This document shows positions 1 to 5,204 of a stretch of DNA of 5,204 nt, in pieces. The notes under the pieces are model-generated. The model saw only the letters and a program-made list of their open reading frames with translations, did not search any database and was not told the origin of the DNA. The translations under genes were made by a program, and so were the position numbers. The DNA lies in assembly GCA_030038885.1 (NCBI GenBank), contig JASHQY010000089.1, positions 1 to 5,204 of the forward strand, written 5' to 3'. Numbering within the stretch: the stretch's first letter is position 1; the number at the start of each line of letters is the position of its first letter. The DNA is from Thermoplasmata archaeon (GTDB lineage Archaea > Thermoplasmatota > Thermoplasmata > Lutacidiplasmatales > UBA184).

Positions 1-3000
1 GGGACGGCGGCGGCCGGCGCCGCGACGGCCGCGGGCGCCGGCCCCGTGCCGGGCGAGATCGCCGGCGCGGTCTCGGGGGCGAAGTAGACGTCCCCGGACG
101 CGGGCGGTCCCGCCGGGGCGTCCGACGGTTCCTCGGAGCGGAACTCGGGAGAGTACGCGCCGAGGTCGAGCGACGGGAGCGGCGCGTGGACCGCGGCGCC
201 GGCCTGCTCGACGACCTTGATCAGCCGTGCCTTGTACAGGCCGACCCTCAGGTTGCGCACGAGCTGGAAGAGGGTCCGCTGCTCGGGCGGCAGGAGGAGC
301 GCCCGGCGCGCGAGCTCCTCGACGTCCGGCGTGAGCGAAAGGTTCTCCGGCCGCAGGTCCGCCTCGAGGACCGCCTTGAGGTAGCCGAAGAGCCGCTGGA
401 TCTGCTCGAGCGAGAAGTTCGGCGGAGAGAGCACCGCGACGTCGGCCATCGTGAACCCGCGCCGCTCGATCCCGGGCGGCCGGCGCTCGAGCGCCTGCGT
501 GATCAGGTGGTACGACGCGTTCTCGAGGTCGTGGATCTCGGCCTCCTCGACGCGGTCGAGCTTCAGGTCCGGCGGGCGGCCGATCGCCGCGAGGACCGGC
601 TCGAGGAACTCGTACGGGACGTGGAGCGTGACGAACAGGTCGTTCTTCGCGACCGTCCGGTTCAGCTTCGCCTCGAGGAGGAGCGCGTCCCGGCCGTACC
701 GCTGGATCTCGACGTCGCGGGTCTTCTGGAGCGCGAGCTTCTTGCCGTCCTTCGCCGGCGAGTAGTCGGAGTCGAGCGCGAGCGCGCGGTCGAAGCACGC
801 CTGGGCCTCGCGCGGGCGGGACGTCGCGAGCAGCGCGACCCCCTGGCTCGTCCACGCCTGCTTGTTCGACGGGTCGGCCTCGCTCGCCCGCTGGTAGAAC
901 GCGAGCGCCTCGTTCGGGTGGCCGAGCCGGCCCGCGACGAACCCGGCGCGCAGGAGCGAGTCGACCGACGTCGGCGCGAGGCTCAGCGCGTGGGCGTAGG
1001 CGTTCGCCGCCTCGGGCCACGCCTGGCGCGCGACCCCGAGCTCGCCCCAGCGGACCCAGAGCGCGACGCTCTTCGGCAGGACCTCGACGCCCTTCTTCAG
1101 CGCGTCGGCGGCGGCGTCCAAATGGCCGAGCCCGCTCTCGGCCTCCGCGATCAGGAGGTAGAGCGACTCCTGCGGCGGGACCTGGGAGATCGACTGGCGG
1201 AGAAGCTCGAGCGCGTCGGCGTGGCGCCCCTCGTCGAGCAGCGAGCGCGCGGTCCCGGCGATCGCGAGCGGCGAGCGCGGCTCCCGCTGACGGACCTCGT
1301 CGTAGACCGCACGCGCCTCCGCGGGCCGCTCGAGCGCGCTCAGCACCTCGGCCCGGAGCAGGAGGGCCGCGACGTTCGCGGGCGCCCCGGTCGGCGACGC
1401 CTTGAGCCCCTCGTCCAGCACCTCGAGCGCGAGGTCCGGACGGCCGGAGCTCAGGCGCAGGCGCGCGCGGCGGATCGCGATCTCGACGCGGTAGACCGGA
1501 TCGATCTCCGCCGCGCGCTCGTACGCCTTGTTCGCCTCGTCCGCGAGCCCGAGGCCCGCCGCGAGGTCGCCCCGCTCGAGGTGGAGCGTCGCGTCCTGGG
1601 CGGACGGGGAGTTCGTCGCGAGGAGCTTCGTGAGGGCGTCGAGCGCCTCCTTCTTCTCGCCGGCGTCCCGGTGGAGGCGGTACTTCTCGAGCAGGGCGTC
1701 CGCGTTCTCGGGGTCGAGCAGGAGGATCGCGGTCAGCGAGTAGAGCAGCTCCGACGGGCGCCCGAGCGCCCGCCAGGCGTCACCCCGCGCCTTCCACGCC
1801 GCGAGCTCGTTCGGGTCCTCCTTCAAGAGCTGGTCGGCGAGCGTCACGACCTCGGGATACTGGCCGGCGAGCAGGAGGGTCTCCGCGAGCGCGAGGCGGC
1901 CGTGGCGGTTCTTCGGCTCGATCTCGAGCCCCCGCCGCAGGTACGAGATCGCGTCCGGGTACGCGCCCTGGACGCGCAGGGCCTCGGCGACCTCGAAGAA
2001 CGCGTGCGGGTCGCCGGACGCGCCCTGGACCGCCGACTGCAGGACCGCGAGCGCCTCCGGGCGGCGGCCCAGCTGGAGCAGGAGCTGGCCCTTCTTCCGG
2101 AGGAACATCGGGTTGTTCGGCTCGCGCTGGAGCAGGAGCTCGAGCAGCGGCAGCGCCCGCGCCTCCTGGTTCGTGTGCGCGAACACCTCGACCGCTCCCC
2201 AGAAGAGGTCGGGGTCCTCGAGGCCGCCCGCGATCGCGCGGGCGTAGACCTCGGTCGCCTCGGAGTTCCGATGCGTCTCGCGGAGCGCGTGGCCGAGCTC
2301 CTTCAAGACGTCGTTGCGCGCCTGGTTCTCGGAGCGGTCGAGGAACGTCTGGTAGGCCCGGATCGCCCGGTCGTGGTCCCCGACGAGGCGCGACGCGCGG
2401 GCGATCCCGAGCTCGCTCACGGACGCCGCGTCCGAGTCCGCCGACGCGCGCTCGTAGGAGACCAGCGCGGTCCGCGCCGCCTCGTCCCGCTCCGAGGAAC
2501 CCTCCGGCCGGTCGTAGGCGAGCGCGAGGTAGAGGTTGCCCCGCTCGATCGCGAGGTCGGTGCGGGTCGGGTCGAGCCGGAACAGCTCGTCCAGCACGGG
2601 CGCGAGCTGGTTCGGGTCGTTCGATTTCGCGAGGACGTCCTTCTTCTCCAACAGGTACGGCAGCTCCCCGGGGTGGCTCGCGAGGAGCGCGTCGTACGCC
2701 GCGAGGGCCCCGGCGGTCTCGCCGAGGCCGGAGAGCGTGCGGGCGAGCTCGACCTGGGCGGCGACGTCGGTCGGCTCCTCGGCGAGGATCGCGTGGGCGA
2801 ACTCCTGGACCGCGTCGGCCCGGCCCGCGGTGCGCGCGAGCTCGAGCGCCTTGCGCAGGTCCCCGAGCGCGTGCGGGTTCGCCTTCGCGAGCGCGCGGTA
2901 CGCCGCGATCGCCGCGTCGGGGTGCCCGTCGGCGAGCTCGAGCTCGGCGATCCCGCGCATCGCTTCGAGGTGGTCGGGTTGGGCCTCGAGGATCGCGCGG

Positions 3001-4019
3001 CAGGCGGCGAGCGCGACGTCGACGCGGTCCAGCCGCAGGCCGAGGTCCCGGAGCTCGACGAGGTTCTGGAGGTTCCGGGGATCGACCGCGCGCAGCCGCT
3101 CCCGCGCCGCGATCGCGAGGTCGGGCGCGTCGGTTTCGAGCGCCTTCGCGATCTCGGCGAGCGCGGTCGCGTCGGGCACGGTCGCCCCCTCGACGATCCC
3201 CTTCGCGATCGGCACGGCCTCGGCCGCCCGGTCGAGCCGGAAGAGCGCGCGCGCCTCCAGGACCCGGGCGCGCGGATCGTTCGGCGCGAGGGCGTGCAAC
3301 TGCTCGAGCGCGTCCAGCGCTTCCGGGAGACGGCCCAGGGCGGCGAGGAGGTCCGCGCGCGCCAACCTTAGCTCGACGTCGTTGGGGCTCGTCTTCAGGA
3401 GCTCCTCGCACGCCGCGAGCGCGGGCGCTTCGCCCCCCTGGGCCCGGGCGAGCTCGAGCTTCGTGCGGAGCGCCCGGGGGTTCTCCGGCTCGAGCTTCAG
3501 CGCCTTGTCGACGTACTGCGTCGACGTCGCGTCGAGCTGCTGCGCCCGCAGGTAGGAGTCCGCGGCCTCGTGCGCCTGCCCGAGCAGCTTCAGCGCGTCC
3601 CCGCGGGTCGCCCAGAGGCCCTTGTCGTGGGGATTCGCCTCGATCGCCCGGTCGGTCAGCGCAACGACCTCGGGGAGGTCTTCGTTCTGGGCCAGGAGGA
3701 TCAGGGCCTTGTGGTGCAAGAGCGACACGGCGCCCGGGGCGAACTCGAGCCCGAGCTCGACCGCCCGGCGCGCGAACTCAGGCTGCGAGGCCCGGTAGAA
3801 CGCCATCGCGGTCTCGTCGAGCCACGGCGCGATCTCCGTGCCCGCTTCACCGAGGTCCTTCCCGCGCGATTCCACGACCGCGAGGAAGGCCTTGAGCGCG
3901 CTCGTGTACTGGGCCCGGTCGGGCCCGCCTTCCGCCTCCTGGGCGCTCCGATAGCGCTTCCGCACTTCCTCGAGGGCGCTGGTGTTCGGTGGGCTCGGCG
4001 ACGGGCTCGCGGTGGCCAT
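1..4019 (-). CDS. Giant TPR-repeat scaffold protein with uncharacterised C-terminal domain (3' end missing)
   Basis: Reading leftward from ATG at 4019, 1339 codons run without a stop to the left edge, so the C-terminus is missing. After a Ser/Pro-rich N-terminus (MATASPSPSPP) and helical residues ~15-95, about 27-28 tetratricopeptide repeats of ~34 residues fill residues ~97-1085. Repeat ends are marked by P-N or P-D pairs and A..Y/F..A signatures, for example 'AIAAYRALAKANP' (370-382) and 'KAYERAAEIDP' (831-841). Residues ~1100-1290 form a separate domain that I do not recognise, followed by an Ala/Pro-rich linker. There is no signal peptide or membrane segment, so it is probably a cytoplasmic protein-protein interaction scaffold. 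TPR proteins bind partner peptides in the groove of their superhelix, but the partner cannot be told from sequence. In-frame ATGs at 4034 and 4043 would add 5 or 8 residues (MRWMVRGP). I prefer 4019 because GAGGG precedes it (4023-4027) and an AT-rich box lies ~29 nt upstream. G/C-ending codons dominate throughout, which supports this frame. The repeat array is certain; the function is unknown. Confidence 0.93.
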   Translation of the reverse strand, partial: MATASPSPSPPNTSALEEVRKRYRSAQEAEGGPDRAQYTSALKAFLAVVESRGKDLGEAGTEIAPWLDETAMAFYRASQPEFARRAVELGLEFAPGAVSLLHHKALILLAQNEDLPEVVALTDRAIEANPHDKGLWATRGDALKLLGQAHEAADSYLRAQQLDATSTQYVDKALKLEPENPRALRTKLELARAQGGEAPALAACEELLKTSPNDVELRLARADLLAALGRLPEALDALEQLHALAPNDPRARVLEARALFRLDRAAEAVPIAKGIVEGATVPDATALAEIAKALETDAPDLAIAARERLRAVDPRNLQNLVELRDLGLRLDRVDVALAACRAILEAQPDHLEAMRGIAELELADGHPDAAIAAYRALAKANPHALGDLRKALELARTAGRADAVQEFAHAILAEEPTDVAAQVELARTLSGLGETAGALAAYDALLASHPGELPYLLEKKDVLAKSNDPNQLAPVLDELFRLDPTRTDLAIERGNLYLALAYDRPEGSSERDEAARTALVSYERASADSDAASVSELGIARASRLVGDHDRAIRAYQTFLDRSENQARNDVLKELGHALRETHRNSEATEVYARAIAGGLEDPDLFWGAVEVFAHTNQEARALPLLELLLQREPNNPMFLRKKGQLLLQLGRRPEALAVLQSAVQGASGDPHAFFEVAEALRVQGAYPDAISYLRRGLEIEPKNRHGRLALAETLLLAGQYPEVVTLADQLLKEDPNELAAWKARGDAWRALGRPSELLYSLTAILLLDPENADALLEKYRLHRDAGEKKEALDALTKLLATNSPSAQDATLHLERGDLAAGLGLADEANKAYERAAEIDPVYRVEIAIRRARLRLSSGRPDLALEVLDEGLKASPTGAPANVAALLLRAEVLSALERPAEARAVYDEVRQREPRSPLAIAGTARSLLDEGRHADALELLRQSISQVPPQESLYLLIAEAESGLGHLDAAADALKKGVEVLPKSVALWVRWGELGVARQAWPEAANAYAHALSLAPTSVDSLLRAGFVAGRLGHPNEALAFYQRASEADPSNKQAWTSQGVALLATSRPREAQACFDRALALDSDYSPAKDGKKLALQKTRDVEIQRYGRDALLLEAKLNRTVAKNDLFVTLHVPYEFLEPVLAAIGRPPDLKLDRVEEAEIHDLENASYHLITQALERRPPGIERRGFTMADVAVLSPPNFSLEQIQRLFGYLKAVLEADLRPENLSLTPDVEELARRALLLPPEQRTLFQLVRNLRVGLYKARLIKVVEQAGAAVHAPLPSLDLGAYSPEFRSEEPSDAPAGPPASGDVYFAPETAPAISPGTGPAPAAVAAPAAAV
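3..134 (-). other. Ala/Pro-rich linker at the truncated C-terminal end of the TPR protein
   Basis: Residues ~1296-1339 (EEPSDAPAGPPASGD, then PGTGPAPAAVAAPAAAV up to the edge) are low-complexity and rich in Ala, Pro and Gly. A single aromatic patch, DVYFAPE (1310-1316), interrupts them. Such stretches usually act as flexible linkers between folded domains. Because the frame is still open at the window edge, either a further domain or just a disordered tail follows; the sequence here cannot say which. Confidence 0.6.
150..719 (-). other. Unrecognised conserved-looking domain after the TPR array (residues ~1101-1290)
   Basis: This is a domain-level annotation inside the large TPR protein. The TPR pattern stops at about residue 1090. 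What follows has a different texture: a predicted strand-rich stretch (NDLFVTLHVPYEFLEPVL, 1126-1143), then helices (IHDLENASYHLITQALERR, 1162-1180). Next is a segment with MADVAVLSPPNFSLEQIQRL (1191-1210), and then LTPDVEELARRALLLP (1229-1244) leading into RTLFQLVRNLRVGLYKARLI (1248-1267). Mixed hydrophobic and charged spacing and the lack of low complexity indicate a folded unit. There is no Cys/His cluster, P-loop or obvious catalytic triad. I cannot assign it to a known family. It could be an effector or dimerisation module positioned by the TPR superhelix. Confidence 0.6.
765..3731 (-). repeat. Array of about 27-28 tetratricopeptide repeats within the large protein
   Basis: Protein-level tandem repeat of ~34 residues, covering residues ~97-1085. 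Well-formed units include 213-246 (NDVELRLARADLLAALG...), 349-382, 417-450, 703-736, 737-770, 983-1016 and 1017-1050. Most end in a proline at TPR position 32 followed by N, D, T or S. The spacing is not perfectly regular. Residues 164-178 look like a lone second helix. Residues ~500-514 carry a charged insert (DRPEGSSERDE) inside one unit. The units around 283-314 and 565-602 are degenerate. The repeats have diverged at DNA level, so this is an old array and not a recent tandem expansion. The count is by eye and could be off by two or so. Confidence 0.88.
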
Positions 4020-4040
4020 CGGCCCTCGAACCATCCACCG

Positions 4041-4064
4041 CATCCTTATTCCACTTTTACTTGA
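4041..4064 (-). promoter_or_regulatory. Candidate promoter of the TPR gene (AT-rich TATA-like boxes)
   Basis: On the minus strand the AT island reads TCAAGTAAAAGTGGAATAAG, just upstream of the TPR gene. It is the only clearly AT-rich patch in the window. Box AAGTAAAAG (4062-4054) would place an archaeal-type start of transcription near 4031, giving a leader of about 12 nt before ATG 4019 and including GAGGG (4027-4023). Box GGAATAAGG (4052-4044) is centred ~29 nt before ATG 4019 and would give an essentially leaderless transcript. Neither matches a strong TATA consensus, so the call rests on position and composition. Confidence 0.4.
4046..4060 (+). promoter_or_regulatory. Candidate promoter of the HD phosphohydrolase gene, overlapping the divergent one
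   Basis: Read on the plus strand, the same island gives TTATT (4046-4050) and TTTTA (4055-4059). By usual archaeal spacing these would put transcription starts near 4074 and 4083. Both lie downstream of the earliest possible GTG start (4068), which argues against that start and for a leader ahead of GTG 4170. No clear bacterial -35/-10 pair is visible. The two divergent genes may therefore share one control region. Confidence 0.33.
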
Positions 4065-4169
4065 GTCGTGGAGTGCGGGCCGCCCGGCCCGGCGCCGCCC
4101 GAGGCCGATCCGGTCCCGCCGTCACGCACGGGCACCGACGCCGAGCTCCGACGAAGCGCGGGAGTCTCG
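4065..4169. other. Non-coding stretch or alternative N-terminal coding of the HD gene
   Basis: This stretch lies between the in-frame TGA (4062-4064) and the preferred GTG 4170. It is GC-rich and remains open in the HD frame, so an N-terminal extension from GTG 4068 (VECGPPGPAPPEADP...) is formally possible. Its Pro-rich, low-complexity translation and the position of the TATA-like boxes make a leader more likely. Only a weak 6-bp inverted repeat (GGGCCG/CGGCCC, 4077-4090) is seen inside. Confidence 0.4.
4160..4164 (+). promoter_or_regulatory. Candidate Shine-Dalgarno (GGGAG) for the HD gene
   Basis: GGGAG lies 5 nt before GTG 4170, a normal ribosome-binding-site distance. It is the main reason for choosing this start over the later in-frame GTGs. 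A competing GGTGGAG (4262-4268) sits 12 nt before GTG 4281, which is rather far. In such G-rich DNA a four- or five-base match can easily occur by chance. Confidence 0.35.
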
Positions 4170-5204
4170 GTGCCCCCGGCCCCCGACCGGACTCCGGCCG
4201 GCGGGCGCGAGACGCTCGCTCGCGCCCGCCGCCCCCGCTTCGAGCCGCCGCCTTATCTCCCGGTGGAGCTCCGGCCCGACGTGGCGCCCCGCTCGCGACG
4301 GCCGATCGCCCGCAAGTCGATCTTCGACCCGGTGCACGGCCCGATCTCGCTGGACCCCCTGGCCCTCGAGCTGATCGGGACGCCGACGTTCCAGCGCCTG
4401 TGGCAGATCCGGCAGACCGGGTTCGCCCACCTCGTGTTCCCGGGAGCGAACCACACCCGGCTCGAGCACTCGCTCGGCACCTACTGGGTCGCGGGCCGGT
4501 TCGCGGAGCACCTCGGGCTCGATCGGAGGGTGCGCGAGCGGCTGACCACCGGAGCGCTCCTGCACGACCTCGGCCACGCTCCGTTCTCGCACACGCTGGA
4601 CGGCCCGATGCGCGAGGTGCTGGGCCACCCGCACGAGGCCGAGTCGCGCGCCCGCATCGAGGGCACCGGGGGCGGGTCGGGCGACGTGCCGACGGTCCTC
4701 CGTCGCCACGGGCTCGATCCGGCGGCCGTCGCGGACCTCGTCGATCCGGCGCCCCGCGCGCCCCGGACGTGGCTCGGGGCGATCCTGCACGGGGCGATCG
4801 ACGTCGACCGCGTCGACTACCTGCAGCGCGACGCGCACTACACCGGCGTCGCGCACGGCGCGATCGACGCGGTGCGGCTGCTCGACACGCTCGGGATCGT
4901 CGGGGACCGCCTCGTGTTCGCCGAGAAGGGACGGAGCGCGGTCGAGGGGTTCCTCGTCGGTCGGGCGCTGATGTACTCGAGCGTCTACTTCCACAAGACC
5001 GTGCGCGCGGCGGAGATGATGGCCCAGGCGGCGGTCGAGCGGCTGCCCGGCTACCCCGAGAGCGCCCGCGCGCTGTTCGGCTGGACCGACGGCGAGCTCC
5101 TGGTCCGCGTCGGGGACGCGGGCGGGGCGAGCGGGGCGCTCGTCCGTGCGATCGCGCAGCGCCGCCTCCACAAGCGGGCCCACGGTCTCCGCACGCTCGA
5201 CCCG
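4170..5204 (+). CDS. HD-domain dNTP phosphohydrolase-like protein (COG1078 / SAMHD1-like), 3' end missing
   Basis: At least 345 residues are encoded, still open at the right edge; family members are usually about 400-500 residues, so the C-terminal part is missing. Counting from GTG 4170, the family's opening motif FDPVHG is at 52-57 and RLEHSLG at 97-103. ALLHDLGHAPFSH follows at 129-141, DVDRVDYLQRD at 211-221 and VYFHKTVRAAE at 272-282. By analogy with SAMHD1 the metal ligands would be H100, H132, D133 and D213, with Y217 and D221 near the substrate; all are present, so the enzyme looks catalytically competent. The family hydrolyses dNTPs to deoxynucleoside and triphosphate or acts on related phosphoesters, as a soluble, often oligomeric, metal-dependent enzyme. 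The exact substrate is not predictable here. A Gly-rich loop (EGTGGGSGD) follows the HD helix pair. Start choice is uncertain: in-frame GTGs at 4068, 4170, 4263 and 4281 are all possible. GTG 4281 would give MAPRSRRPIARKSIFDPVHG, closest to typical family N-termini. GTG 4170 adds a Pro/Arg-rich leader of 37 residues. Family assignment is firm, start is not. Confidence 0.92.
   Translation, partial: MPPAPDRTPAGGRETLARARRPRFEPPPYLPVELRPDVAPRSRRPIARKSIFDPVHGPISLDPLALELIGTPTFQRLWQIRQTGFAHLVFPGANHTRLEHSLGTYWVAGRFAEHLGLDRRVRERLTTGALLHDLGHAPFSHTLDGPMREVLGHPHEAESRARIEGTGGGSGDVPTVLRRHGLDPAAVADLVDPAPRAPRTWLGAILHGAIDVDRVDYLQRDAHYTGVAHGAIDAVRLLDTLGIVGDRLVFAEKGRSAVEGFLVGRALMYSSVYFHKTVRAAEMMAQAAVERLPGYPESARALFGWTDGELLVRVGDAGGASGALVRAIAQRRLHKRAHGLRTLDP
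4199..4231. repeat. Perfect 13-bp inverted repeat with 7-nt loop
   Basis: The left arm CGGCGGGCGCGAG (4199-4211) is exactly complementary to the right arm CTCGCGCCCGCCG (4219-4231), with loop ACGCTCG between them. No U-run follows, so it is not a canonical intrinsic terminator. If translation starts at GTG 4170, the arms encode residues ~10-21 of the HD protein. If it starts at GTG 4263 or 4281, the hairpin lies in the mRNA leader, 32 or 50 nt before the start. GC-rich DNA forms such arms more readily by chance, so a function is unproven. Confidence 0.7.

Noticed and set aside
186..3371. Plus-strand open frame of 1061 codons running opposite the TPR gene
   Set aside because: It is codon-aligned antisense to the TPR frame. 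In DNA this GC-rich, stops are scarce in that frame. Its translation is a low-complexity Arg/Glu/Leu/Val mix with no domain signature, while the minus strand gives a textbook TPR protein.
1780..3411. Minus-strand open frame of 543 codons in another frame
   Set aside because: Its translation is almost all Arg, Ala, Pro and Gly, typical of an out-of-frame reading of GC-rich coding DNA, and it lies wholly inside the TPR gene.
2536..3555. Plus-strand open frame of 339 codons, rich in Ser, Arg and Ala
   Set aside because: Out-of-frame antisense of the TPR gene, with composition-driven sequence and no recognisable motifs.
765..3731. Recurring short DNA words such as gcgagcgcctc across the window, suggestive of interspersed repeats
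   Set aside because: They recur at the same place in the TPR unit (for example the EALA-type helix) and reflect the protein repeat plus biased codon choice, not a mobile or CRISPR repeat.
3570..4064. Plus-strand open frame of 164 codons ending just before the HD gene
   Set aside because: It is codon-aligned antisense to the N-terminal part of the TPR gene and has no domain-like features.
4077..4090. Short inverted repeat GGGCCG/CGGCCC as a terminator or operator
   Set aside because: Six base pairs around a 2-nt loop is expected by chance in this composition, there is no U-run, and the divergent genes need no terminator here.
4122..5183. Minus-strand open frame of 353 codons opposite the HD gene
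   Set aside because: It is a shadow of the HD gene, whose plus-strand translation carries the intact family motifs; the antisense product is Arg/Pro/Glu-rich without motifs.

Overview
The window is strongly G+C-rich, and third codon positions are almost always G or C. It holds two divergently transcribed genes, both cut by the window edges. Their shared upstream region contains the only AT-rich island in the sequence, at about 4046-4062. The gene content (a very long TPR protein and a COG1078-type HD phosphohydrolase) and the short AT islands that could serve as TATA elements would fit a high-GC archaeon, perhaps of the Thermoplasmatota. This is an inference from style and not proof, and a bacterial source cannot be excluded.

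Left and centre (about 1-4019, minus strand): one continuous reading frame of at least 1339 codons, still open at the left edge. It encodes a superhelical scaffold of roughly 27-28 tetratricopeptide repeats (residues ~97-1085). These are followed by a non-TPR alpha/beta-looking domain of about 190 residues that I do not recognise, and then by an Ala/Pro-rich linker that runs out of the window. Further protein sequence must lie beyond the edge.

Middle (4020-4169): the divergent upstream region. It contains two short A/T-rich motifs that could act as TATA elements in either direction. Just inside the right-hand gene lies a perfect 13-bp inverted repeat with a 7-nt loop (4199-4231).

Right (about 4170-5204, plus strand): the 5' three quarters or so of an HD-domain dNTP phosphohydrolase-like protein. 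The HD metal-binding set (H, HD, D) and the downstream D-Y-RD and HK signature residues are intact. The reading frame is still open at the right edge. The start is uncertain because no ATG exists near the N-terminus.

Nothing links the two proteins functionally except their divergent arrangement. I found no RNA genes, mobile elements, CRISPR arrays or obvious defence or biosynthetic system. Several very long open frames opposite the two genes are explained by the base composition.
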